Shown piece by piece: positions 10,872 through 21,189 of a DNA stretch of 64,000 nt. Under the pieces are notes generated by a model, which searched no databases, had not been told where the DNA came from, and saw only the letters and a program-made list of their open reading frames with translations. Numbering within the stretch: the stretch's first letter is position 1; each line of letters opens with the position of its first letter. A program made the position numbers and the translations under genes. Source of the DNA: Paraphoma chrysanthemicola (lineage: Eukaryota; Ascomycota; Dothideomycetes; Pleosporales; Phaeosphaeriaceae); contig JAGMWG010000013.1 in assembly GCA_020744225.1 (NCBI GenBank), forward strand, positions 1,116,001 to 1,180,000, in the 5' to 3' direction.

Positions 10872-12200
10872 CTATTCGTTTGCCGTCGCCGTCGCCGCAC
10901 ACATATCCTGCAAAAACGCCTTCCATAATCTACTCGCCCTTGGCGTTGTGCCAGTGTCCCATGTCCTATCGTTTTTCAGTTGGGCCATCCAAGCGCGCTC
11001 AATTTCTTCTTGCTCTCCTCCCCCATGCCCATGCCAATTGGCGCATATCTTCTGGGCCGACTGAGATAATTGATCTAGTTGGACCTCTAAAGCCCTCGCT
11101 CGTTGCTCAGACTCACGCTTCAGCCTAGGCGGTAATATGGAAAAGCGATCCCCAACGACCCAATCGTTGTAATGGACTTCTGCCGCGTGGACAGTCCACT
11201 CTCCGGCCTGTGCAAAGTATGCACTACAGTCAGGCGATGGGCACGAGAATGGCTCGTTCTTCCCGTTGTGGAAATGGTGCCGATCTAGGGCTTCTACCAT
11301 AAGCGGCCACAGCCCATCTAGCTCTAGCAATACTATATCTGTCTTGTGCGCTAAGGCCATATACTGGCCTACCGGACCTTCGAGTGGTTTTGTGGGAGGC
11401 AGAATGATTTTCCAGGGCCACGCACATGGCACAGGTTCCCAGGCACCGCCTGGTAATGCCTGATAGAACGACCTCTGCCATTGTTGGGTGGGCGCTACGG
11501 GAACTCCAGGATGCGCCGTCGCGTTCTTTCCTATTTCCTCCACAATTAAGGCAGTAGTAGTCATGTGCAAGGGGGTTTGCTGAGCAAGAAAGCGCAGTGC
11601 ATGTGGCACGGGCAGGGTCTTGTGGCCTGGCCAACGAGGCTCCCAGTGGTGATGGAGCATTACTCGCTTTGCAGAGGGACAAGTCCTCGTTAGGCTTTCC
11701 CAAAATGTGTCTATATGACCTTGCTGGACCATAGCTACTTCATCGTAACTTGGGCATATCTCGTGCTCAAGTCCTCCGTCGCAATCTACAAAGACATTGT
11801 GGACATGGCGGAGAAACAACAGGTCGCTGTTAACGAATCCTGGGTAGCCGCCATCTAAGAGCCAATGTGCGGGCACTAGGAAGTAGGCCTCTGGGTGAGC
11901 CCAAAACAGCTTAGACGCCTCGATGCGGAGGGTAGACGACGCTCGCATAGCCTGAAAGAGTATGCGAGCAGAGCAGAAAGAGAGTATGCGAAATTGGAGC
12001 TCGGTCGGAAGTCGGCTGAACTGCGGGAAGGATTCTACTGGGCATAGTGTGTCTGGCGCGACAGGCTGGTGCTGGACGTAGGAGGAAAACAGCACGCGTT
12101 CTTCTCCTTGTTGCGTCACACAGAGGCCCCACCGAAGTCCTCCTGTCCACGGCGGGTGCGACAAGGTAGCCAGGAAGTTAGGAATAAATTCGGGTACCAT
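10872..12200 (-). CDS. Hypothetical protein with C2H2-like finger and F-box-like N terminus
   Basis: About 442 residues from the first ATG at 12200. The frame is open upstream to 12491 without an ATG, so that part is probably 5' UTR. Near residue 62 the segment FSRLPTELQFRILSFCSARI resembles the fungal LPxELRxxI (F-box/2EXR-like) motif. Near residue 350 a CPSPDCSAYFAQAGEWTVHAAEVH-like run (here in two overlapping parts, CPSPDCSAYF and WTVHAAEVH) has C2H2 spacing. The C terminus is Gln/Glu-rich and may form a helix. The family is not recognised; nuclear or ubiquitin-linked roles would be guesses. Confidence 0.65.
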   Translation of the reverse strand: MVPEFIPNFLATLSHPPWTGGLRWGLCVTQQGEERVLFSSYVQHQPVAPDTLCPVESFPQFSRLPTELQFRILSFCSARILFQAMRASSTLRIEASKLFWAHPEAYFLVPAHWLLDGGYPGFVNSDLLFLRHVHNVFVDCDGGLEHEICPSYDEVAMVQQGHIDTFWESLTRTCPSAKRVMLHHHWEPRWPGHKTLPVPHALRFLAQQTPLHMTTTALIVEEIGKNATAHPGVPVAPTQQWQRSFYQALPGGAWEPVPCAWPWKIILPPTKPLEGPVGQYMALAHKTDIVLLELDGLWPLMVEALDRHHFHNGKNEPFSCPSPDCSAYFAQAGEWTVHAAEVHYNDWVVGDRFSILPPRLKRESEQRARALEVQLDQLSQSAQKICANWHGHGGGEQEEIERAWMAQLKNDRTWDTGTTPRASRLWKAFLQDMCAATATANE

Positions 12201-12686
12201 TTTGGTGTTGTCAAGCTGGTTCCTTACTGTTGTCCTTGTACTTTGCTTCGGTTCTCTCGGGCGTAACGCTGAGCCAAAGTGCTGGTGGGTGGGGTTGCGG
12301 CGTAGAAGGATAAAACAGAGTTTAAGTTCTGTAACGGTAGTGTGAGCGGCGCGGCGAAGAGATTTAGGTGACGTGTCGTGCTGGAAATGTCGGAGATGTA
12401 ACTGGTCGATTGGAATTTGCCGCGAAAAGGACGAATACGTGGGGTCCCGCGCCACGAGAACACACGCAGGGCTCGGCTTCGAGAATATCAATGTGATTAG
12501 GTATGCGTGATATATAAAGTAGAATCAGGATGCACGTTCCTGAAAGGCCCGTGTGAGCGCCTTCAACAATGAGCATTGTGGTATTGTATAGAGGAACGAG
12601 ACTGACAGCTTAGGCGACAGTATGCTGGCTTCATGAAGCTATGTAAATTATGCCTTGATGCAGTTTGTTCTACATTACTTGGCTCC
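12201..12686. other. Intergenic with probable 5' UTR
   Basis: Positions 12201-12491 continue the reading frame of the neighbouring gene but lack an ATG. The rest is the 3' flank of the HET gene. Nothing else recognised. Confidence 0.4.
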
Positions 12687-14979
12687 TCACACTATTGTAA
12701 TTGTCTCAATAACGGAAGTGTCTCTCGCGCCTTTTTGAGACTCGACTGGATTGTTGGAGTCGAAACGAAGCAGTCCAACCCGCGTATAACTGTCAGCCCC
12801 AGCCGCTTTCAGCAAGATGAGGTAGAAACAGGAGTGCATTGGTGCGAGCCCATGATCTTGCATAGCCCTCTCGACACTCTCGACCTCGGCTTCAGTTGCA
12901 GGCAAGCGAATGATGCAAAGGAGCAACATCTTGTAACCAGACTTCGGCGTTAACGGATATGTTAAAGATGTGTCTAACGCATCTGCTATGCCTTCCTGTA
13001 CGTACAGAAAGTGATCACCCAGGTCTTGTAGGTATATGCAACCGCTCTCCGCAATGAACCAGTCTACGACCTCGACGACGGGTGCGGTGATTCGTAAAAA
13101 GCCGCCCACGACTTCGCCATATGGGTTGACTTGAGATTTGTAATGTACTACGCATTCCTTCACAGATGCTACAAGACAATTTTGCCGACCTGCGATGAGT
13201 GGCCAGTAGGGTGGCGTCCACACGGGGCTTTCGATCGAAGCCCAGGACCAGGATGGAGCCCGATATGGTGGTCGGGGTGCTGGTATGTCGTCAGAGCTGC
13301 GCGCCCAGAGCAGACTCAAGGGAAAAGCAGCATCCCTCCAGAGTCCAGCCAGATAACGTGGTTGATCTTTGCTAGGTCCAATGAATCTAGTTCCATACGT
13401 CTGAGCAATGGCTGATATTGCGGGCAACTTGTCCGATGTGAAAGACATGCTCAGCTCGCTATAGCGGGCGACGATCCTATTCCATTCGTCTGAAGTGGCC
13501 AAGTTCGTATTTGCGAGAAGCTTGGGGACTGCAGGGAGTGTTTGGAAAACAGAGCGGTACTTGAATGCATGCTCGGGAAGGCCACCATCTGCGAGTAAGG
13601 AGGTGGGACAATGGAATATAATCTGAGAGGGACTGAAGTATAGTAGGCGTGGTGATAACAAGACTGTATCTGATTAGTTTACGCATACGCCACAACGCTG
13701 CAACATACTCTCTTGAAATATCCAGGCTCTACTATTCACCGGGTCGGGGTTGTGTGAGTCGGAAGTGAATGCAATGTCGCCCTCGTTCAAGTCAAGTTCT
13801 TCGATCTTTGGATCCAACAAGACCTTCATCTTGTGGCCTTCAGGGTATTGAAGAGTGATTGAGTAGCGGTGCACACGCCGGCGCCGTCGATGCAGGAAAC
13901 CTCTACCACTGTCAGAAGTATCACCTGCCAAAATCGTGACCGTGCCATTCCGATAAATCTCAGGCATCTTCGCGATCTCGGCTTGCAATTCTGTGGGATC
14001 ATCTTGTACGATACAGAGTGCGTCGATCCATAGATAGGCGATGTCTAAGCGCTTCGCAACGGTTACGGCATCTCGAAGAGTCTGGGGAAGCGACGCAACA
14101 CTGAATCCACGCTCAAAGCGTACGAGGTTGCTTGTGAGAGTCCGGAAATCTTGTGTGCCACCCCAGCAGTAGCTTAAGACGGCGTAAAGCTGTGATTGAG
14201 CGGTAGTTTTGACCAAAGCAACACGGTCCAAGTATGGATGAATATACAAAAGACGACTGGGAAGTGCATTCAACGTGGTAGCTGGCATTATTCCTCTCGG
14301 CTTCTGGTGCCCATGTTGACTCAGGCAATCATACAAGCACTTACGTATATGCTTGATGGCACCAAAAGACGATGGGTTAAGATTTGGCGGGCCCACAGTA
14401 TCATCGTGCGTTGCTTGATGCTGCTCTGCATGGGCATCAAAATGAGATAAGGAAGCGGAGGAGAGTGAACCTACCGGGGGTCGGAAAAATCCACATGGAG
14501 TCGGAAACACCCAGGAATAGATCGGAGAGAACGTCATCTACATCGTAGGTGAATGCGAGAGATCCCTGTAGTGGACTTGTCGCCGCCAAGTACTTCCTTT
14601 CAATGTCCAGATCTTCTCTTGAGACCATGCGGCCATCTTCTGTGTTCCTGAAGACGACGTTCCCCTCTCTATGCTTTCCAAGATAGCCCCAAGTCGGCCA
14701 TTTATTTCTGACTTTGATCTCCAAGCACACGTCAACGGTAGACCTGCGGTCCAGTACAGAAGGGTACAAGAGCTGTCTAATAAAGTCGCAGCTGCCGGCA
14801 GCAGTGATAGCTTCTATGCAGCTCATAAGCCTGACGACAGACCTCGAAGGGCTCGTTTCTATGACTGGAAACTCGCGATCACAATAACTGCAGCTGTGTG
14901 TCGGCGGTTCATAGCGGTCGTCCTCGTACTTGTCCGGCTCGAGAATGATGGGGGAGGATGCGTGTGGTCGTGCCCACAT
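12687..14979 (-). CDS. HET-domain (heterokaryon incompatibility) protein
   Basis: Exons 14979-14475, 14425-13709 and 13663-12687, about 732 residues. The first exon is open to 15135 without an ATG, so an upstream exon may exist. The intron donors are GTAGGT and GTATGT; the second intron has an AACTAATC branch. The joined reading gives the HET core: YAVLSYCWGG, LPQTLRDAVTVAKRL, YLWIDALCIVQDD, IYRNGTVTILAGDTSD, then across the splice RAWIFQEILLSPRLLYF and the downstream APSWSWASIE typical of the family. HET proteins trigger cell death on contact between incompatible hyphae; which partner this one senses is unknown. The N-terminal 230 residues, with a CSYCDREF motif, are not a recognised domain. 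Confidence 0.87.
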
Positions 14980-15839
14980 GGCTTGGAGATGGTCGCCTTC
15001 CGCTAGATTTGCTGCGTGCTCATCCGCTCCGATAGAGATGCGATCCTTCAACGTCCTGAATGGCCGATATGATAACACACCACACCATGTTGTGAGGCCA
15101 GGTTCAAGAAGCCTCGAAGGCAGACGCGCCCGCAACCGTATTCTCAGCCTCAGCCATTCTCGGCTTCAGCTTCACGTGCGCACTCGAGCGCAACTCTAAA
15201 ATTGCGACGCTCGCGCAATACATTACAAACTCACCTATACCACCGTGCTCTTCGATATAGTCAAGGCAGCCAGCCCTTCCTGTCACTCAGATTTTGAGCT
15301 GAAGATTTGCTTTACCGTTATTGAACTCGAGAGCCCACACTTATATATCCGAACTCGCACGCTTCGCGCGATTCACGATCCAATCCATGCTTGTCTATCC
15401 CACAGCCAGTTTCTTTGGCCACACAGGATGATACGACTTTTGGCTTGAACCATGTCGATGACAAAATTACACTCAGCCGGCATCCGGCAAGACGCGCAAT
15501 CTGCGCCACATTCGGCCCGCGCCACACCCCTGTCAGCCAATCACATCCCATGCAACGAGTAGCATGACGTGCCGTGAGCAAAATGCAGTAAACAACGCGA
15601 CTGGCGTGACAGAAAGCTGGGAAAACAAGAAGCTTATAACATGCTTGGTCTGCGCCCCTCGGAAGCTTCGAGTCTGAAAACGGAAAGCTCTTTCATTGTG
15701 TGACTGCGAAATCCGGCTTGAAAGCAAACAAACAGCCACCCACCAACTTAACACCACACCACACCATTCGATAAGGATTACCAGGAAGAGATTCACCAAC
15801 AATAACCTCTCGCATCAAGAACAATCTCCAAACGTCAAG
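14980..15839. other. Divergent region between HET gene and Pmp3-like gene
   Basis: Contains the in-frame extension of the HET exon up to 15135 and both promoters. No other feature seen. Confidence 0.4.
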
Positions 15840-16237
15840 ATGATCAAAACACTCCTCCTAATCATCATTACAATCTTCAGTACATCTCCCCAACCCCCAC
15901 CACTCATCCCAAACAGTCACTAACACACCCACCAGTCCCTCCCATCGGCGTCTTCCTCGTCGCAGGCTGTGGCATGGACCTCTTCATCAACATCCTCTTG
16001 ACTCTCCTCGGATATCTGCCTGGACATGTCCACGCCTTTTACTTGGAATATGTATATTACAAACGTCGCGACGAGGTCAGGGCGGGCATATATGATGCCA
16101 AACCTGCGCCGGGCGTGTATAGTAAGAAAGTGCAGAATGGGGGAAAGCATCGTCCAAGGGGCGTTGAGACGACGCCGGTGGTGGTGCAGGGTGGACAGGG
16201 AGTTCCCGCGCAGCAGGGGTATGGGACTGTGAATTAA
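15840..16237 (+). CDS. Pmp3/UPF0057-family membrane peptide with extended tail
   Basis: Two exons, 15840-15879 and 15936-16237, about 113 residues. The 56-nt intron has donor GTACAT and a CACTAAC branch, and splicing gives IIITIFIPPIGVFLVAGCG. The two hydrophobic segments (about 3-25 and 29-50) and the core motif LLTLLGYLPGHVHAFYL are the hallmarks of the Pmp3 stress-response proteolipid family of the plasma membrane. Pmp3 proteins help maintain membrane potential and cation homeostasis. After the second segment there is a hydrophilic tail of about 60 residues rich in Lys, Arg, Gly and Val, longer than in the minimal family members of about 55 residues. That tail resembles the longer Sna2/Sna3-type paralogs. 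Confidence 0.85.
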
Positions 16238-16558
16238 GGAGAGTGTGAGACGTTGAAGAGTGATGCAATGGGGGTGAGAGGGGTGGCTAGGTGAAGGACG
16301 GAGGCATGAGGGAAGGATGACGATACTGGGGTAGGGGTAGATCGTGTGATGAAGGCGTTTGGAATGAGTTTACCTTTAGATACCACTTTGGAAATCCTTT
16401 TCCTTCCTTACACTATTGATATCTCTGGCTGTGAACAGAACATGTCCATTTGTTATCCATATATGTACACAATCGTACAGAATTGCCAATGTACAGCTGC
16501 ATTCCTTCCCGCCATGCACAGTGACACGATTCCCACATCCCTTCTCGGTAATCAGCAT

Positions 16559-17525
16559 CTACCTCTTCTTCCCACGTCCTTTGTTCTTCTTCCCACCCAT
16601 CGCCGCCGCCGCCGCAGCACCACCCTTCTTCTTTCCCCCATCCGTCGTCCCCAACGCCGCCTTCTGCCTCAAATACAACCTAACCACATTCTCCACGCTC
16701 CCACGATCATGCTTGACCGTGCGCATATACGTCAAGCGCGCTCTCCGCGCTCTCTTGGCCGCACGCTGCACAACCTCAATGCCCTCGACCAGCGGACTGT
16801 AGACCTTGTACCACATCTCCACGCCCACGCGGGTCAGCTGGCCGCGTAGTAGAATCGCGGTGTCGACGCCGCGTCGTCGGATGTTGATGCATACGCCTGC
16901 GAACGGGTCGCCGGTGCGTTGGCGGACGAGCAGGATGTCGCCGACGCGCGCGCATTCGGGGTTATCTTTTGCGAAGAGGCGGGTACGTGCGCCGGAGGGG
17001 TCGAGGAGGGTGGTTTGCGAGGCAGTTACGGCGGCGATGGGGTCGGGGCAGGATTTTTTGATGTTGGAGGCTGACGGGGCGAAGATGGGGATACCGAAGT
17101 GTTGGCCTGGGGAGGTGTTAGCAATTGCTCTCTGTTTCTATTGATTTGCGAGCCTAGAGAATGTCTAAAGAATGTCTAGTGGCTCAATTGCTGCGACGGG
17201 AGCACATACTCAGACTCGTTTGCACTCTGTCCTTGCGCATGACTGGCGCCCACTTGGATGCCATTGTCTTCGCCTTGGTCCGCGGTCTCCGATACGGCAC
17301 AGCATCGCGCGCTTCCCAATTGAATTTGTCCTTGCGCTCGTAGTACTCCGGGTATAATCGTCGGTGCATCTTGACGCTTAGAGCTTCGGGATATTGCTTA
17401 GGAAGAAGCGAGCCGGCCGTCGAGTTGGACGCGACGGCCTGCGTGCTCGCAAATCTTCGACATCTTGTAGAGGTGGATGCAACTCGCGGGAGGACTGCCC
17501 GTGAGCAGGTTATAGACGTCGACAT
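16559..17525 (-). CDS. IMG1: Mitochondrial large-subunit ribosomal protein bL19m
   Basis: Exons 17525-17210 and 17106-16559, about 287 residues. The 103-nt intron has donor GTATGT and a GCTAAC branch. The N terminus is a mitochondrial presequence (Ser/Thr/Arg, few acids). The bL19 core reads CARVGDILLVRQRTGDPFAG, CINIRRRGVDTAILLRGQ, TRVGVEMWYKVYSP and IEVVQRAAKRARRARLTY. The C-terminal tail has a poly-Ala run encoded by GCC/GCG repeats and ends in GGKKNKGRGKKR, probably contacting rRNA. It belongs to the mitoribosome together with mL57 at 605. The family call is firm; the gene symbol follows the yeast homologue. Confidence 0.88.
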
Positions 17526-18136
17526 TGGCGTTTGGGCGTTGTGTTGGTGGTCGAATGTCGAAGCTTCAGAAAATCAATCGTGATTAGATAAGCAATCTTT
17601 CTCCACACCTCTCAGAATGCAGAACATGGCTACCACAACAATCTGCTTCATCAACACTGCAGTGCTTTGCATCATCGCAACTTTGTCTCATAGACGGAGT
17701 GTTTGGTATTAAGCTATGTATGCAACGGGGCATTATCCCATCGTTGCTGGCTTTTACTCGATCAGACTCATATCGCAAGAGCCGACTACATACGTGCTCT
17801 CGAAGAGCGCTTCAGAGTTGAGACTTCTAGATAAAGAACAAATATGAGAGACAAAAACTTTTCCATGCTATGCAGATCGCCCACCCGAGGTATTGCGCAA
17901 TGCATCCACCCATGCTGAAAAAGGCAGCCCAAACACCACGCTTGAAGAAGTCCGCGCTGGTATGATAAGACGGCATGGGCATCCGAGATACCCTCTTGCC
18001 AGGTATAACGAATGCCACACACACCGCTCGTTCGCACTTGATGCATGCTGCACGCTGAAGTTAGGAAAGGCCTGACACCGCCATATGCTGCCGCCAACGC
18101 CAAAGGGACCAGAGGCCGAGAATCGTACCGGAAAGT
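17526..18136. other. Intergenic: bL19m promoter and NmrA 3' flank
   Basis: Short frames on both strands show no domain signal. Confidence 0.4.
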
Positions 18137-19410
18137 TCAAAGGCGCGCCTGATTGAGTTGTTCGGTGATGACCACGACGCCGTTGGTGTATGGGAAGATC
18201 TCGCCCTGTCGAAAAAACCCCAGAAGTCAGCAATTGACTTGCTCAAAATCGATTTCAACCGCGCGCTGAGGTGTCTCTACCTCTTGCATCCAAGTCAGGC
18301 CGTTAGCAGCCTCTTCCACAGGGAACACTTCTTGGGCGTACTCCTCCATGGAGCGGTTGCCCTCCCACAGTTCTAATGACACTTTCGGAACATCGGGCTC
18401 GAGATCGGGTCCAAAGTAAGGCGCTCCTTTCTCCCCGAGAGTGTACTCGAGGGCGGCTAGATGTTCCCGATAACCAGCTGGAGTGGGGACGTTGATCACT
18501 ACGGGGCCCCGCTTGTAGCGGACAGGTCGTCCAAGGCCGTTGCTGAAGGCTTTGCAGACTTCTTTGGGGCTCATGGAGGCAAAAGCCAGAGGTACGCTGA
18601 GCTGATTAGCATGTAATCATGATAAGATAGTGGTTGATTATTTTCGGCATGGCCAGAAAATGAAAAAAGCCTTCCGGTCATGTGCTGATGGAAGTTGAAA
18701 GAGGCATGCCGCCAGATCAAACCAGTGCGGGGCGTGATCGCTAGATGTGGAGACTGGGATGCATATGTAGGATGCGCTTACCGTTTACCGTTCCACTTCC
18801 GTGGGCCTTCCTTAAACAGCTGGTATATAGCTGGCCCTATGTCGTGCTCCGAGTCTAACCAAGGAAGTGGTTGATCAGGATGGAACGGAGCCTGCCATAT
18901 GAAACTTCCATCATGCTGCAGCTCCATTCGGAATAGCGGGAAATCGAGGCTTGTGAAATTGTTGTGATAGATGCCGCAGTAGACAAATGTTGCATTCAGG
19001 CCAATCTGGCGCACATACTGCTCGACGGTGAACTTGGGCGACCACATTGGCAGTGCTCGCCAGTTGTGTCCGAAAACGGAGTGGTCGGGCATGCTCGAGT
19101 AAATGTAGTGTTGGATTCCGGCCTTCTTTGCAGCGTCGGCTAACGACCGACCAATGGCAACCTCGTCACCCCAATGCGTTGTATTTATGAATGCGCACTG
19201 CGCGCTCTTGAACAAGTCATCGAGAAATTTCTTGTCCTCCAGGCGGCCGATGTAGACGGTAACGTTTTCCAGCTCGGAAAGCTCCTGCGCCACTATGCCG
19301 TTGAGGTCGCGCATTTGCGCGCGTACCTGCCATCCCAATGCGGCAGCCACGCGGATGAAGCTCGCCGACTGTCTTCCATTGCTGTTGATGGTAACGACGG
19401 TTCGTTGCAT
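18137..19410 (-). CDS. NmrA-like NAD(P)-binding protein
   Basis: Exons 19410-18782, 18596-18281 and 18205-18137, about 337 residues. ATG 19410 is chosen because it begins the Rossmann strand QRTVVTINSNGRQSASFIRV; the frame upstream lacks family features. Other motifs are LENVTVYIGRLEDKKFLDDL, CAFINTTHWG and HYIYSSMPDHS. Introns: a 185-nt one with donor GTAAGC and a GCTAAT branch, and a likely third-exon junction (donor GTAGAG at 18280, acceptor GACAG at 18206) that yields a C terminus GEIFPYTNGVVVITEQL. Reading through instead stops at 18227. NmrA-type proteins are atypical SDRs that bind dinucleotides and act as redox-sensing regulators or as reductases. The typical YxxxK catalytic pair is not clear, favouring a regulatory or sensor role. 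Confidence 0.8.
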
Positions 19411-21189
19411 TCGGTCCAGATGTACGAGAAGTAAACGACGAAGGAAAATGTAAAGGTCGGAGGGTTCGCAACTACTAGAAAATCCTGATGGCGCCTTGCA
19501 TCCAGCAGTGCGGGCAGGAGCGAAGGATGATGATATACAGGAGCAAACAAGGTCAGGCGCAATAAGGTAGATCCGTATTCTGGGGAGTTCGGCTTCGCTT
19601 GCAGCTAAGTGGCAGGCAGGCGTGCGATAGCAGATAACGGTGGTGTGAGCCTGTGTGTGACGGTAGGGATCCTCTGGTTCGCTGGCGGGATCGGTGTAAG
19701 AGTTGCCGTACTTCGGCGCGCAGATAAATAACGTGCTTGCGGCGCACAAAGAGATTCGATGTCGACGGTCCAGATAGCGCGTAAAGTAACAGGGCACGTG
19801 ATTCGGATTATGCAGGGCAGGAGACGCTGGACAGAAGTGGTGAGGTCGACTCTACTGCTGCGGCTTCCGTTGCCGTAAGTACTTTGGCGAACCCTGGGTG
19901 TCTCTGCGAACTCTTACGTGCTCGACTGCAGATTCTGTAGGTGGCCCGTATGTAGCCGGATACGTACGGAGTGGTGTGACTGGACTGTGGGGATGTCTGG
20001 TGTCTTCACGAAGTTGCGGTCGAGCAATTAGTGGGTTCACTCTGATGTGTTCACGATAATGAGCAGCAACCCTCGTTTTCACGTTTATGACGCCGCAGCG
20101 GAGATGTCAGGAGAAGCTCGATTTCGAGCCGTTTTCTGTGTGACTTTTTGAGCCAGGTTATGGCTCGTCATTTGCGCTGCTGGTAAAAAATTACCTAATA
20201 GCGACCTATAGGGACGAATGGTGAGCCTTTCGCATGCCAACATGGACCATTGTGAGCACCTGACCGGGCCCGAGAGGAAGCGATTAGTACATAAGTCAGC
20301 GCAATATGCTGGTAATGGACCCCTCTAGCAGCGTCTGGTTCGCCATTCCATTAAGGGAGAGATAAAGCAGAGCACACGCCCTGCACTCTGGTCAAGGAAC
20401 CACCAACCCTGGAAGCACAAGCGAATCACACTAGCGGGCAACATGCACCATCTTCAGGCGCATGGGATTTTTGGTCGCTAGTCTGTCCACTCCAACAGAA
20501 ACTTCCTGTGGTGCACACCAAACGAAGAGGGGAAGGCGGGACTGCGGGGAACACTAATTCCAGGTACGGACGATGTGCCGACGGGCCAGGTGATGACGGA
20601 GCGGTCGTGCCGATATCAGCGGCGGCGGCGCCGTCCACGTTGTCAGACTGCTCGCCGCGCGCTGTCGACAGTCATCTGTGCAAGAACGTGCTTCATGGAT
20701 CGGTCAACAACGCGGACAGCAAGGTGTCATCTCTTGGCGCAAGGTTTCTTTTAGTAACTGGAAAACAAGCGCCCGCGGTCTATATGCTTAGCGGCCTTGA
20801 AAATATTCACCGCGGTGGATCTCTTCACCGCGAATGCTCCATATCGCTCCGACAGAGCGCATGTGCCCGCCTGGTGGGACGTAGACGCCGCGGAAGGCCG
20901 CTTCCCCGCAATCCGAGAGGTTACAGTGGTACCTCGAACCCAGTTAAAACAGTTCAGTATCCTCATATCAAGCCACGCAATCACTGTCGCGTAACTCGAA
21001 TGATTCAATGTCCAGGGCGCTGGGTACCATGCACGTCGGGCTGATCGCGGTGCAGCACATCAGACCCTGGACCGGTAGTATGGCGACATCCTGACGCGCC
21101 ATGCGTCAATCACCGCATGAGCAACGAGGCTCCTGGCTGCAGCGCCACAGAGCGACTGGTCCCGGTGGTACTCATCGTGCATGCAAAAT
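19411..21189. other. Long gene-free stretch (1.8 kb)
   Basis: Lies between the promoter of the NmrA-like gene and the 3' end of the asparaginase gene. The only notable frames are an Arg/Gly-rich one of 178 codons on + (20508-21044) and a 65-codon one inside it in another frame (20797-20994). Neither has a recognisable domain. No repeat or RNA gene seen. Confidence 0.4.

Noticed and set aside
15104..15286. Possible first exon of HET gene 1 (ATG at 15157)
   Set aside because: No splice pair joined it to the HET frame without a stop, so the start was set at 14979.
17786..18103. 105-codon - strand frame
   Set aside because: No domain. Part of it overlaps the likely last intron and exon of the NmrA-like gene on the same strand.
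20797..20994. 65-codon frame with a protein-like composition
   Set aside because: Too short, no homologue recalled and no splice partner; could be chance.
20508..21044. 178-codon open frame on + in the 1.8-kb gap
   Set aside because: Arg/Gly/Ser-biased, no domain, and overlapped by other equally long frames; composition explains it.
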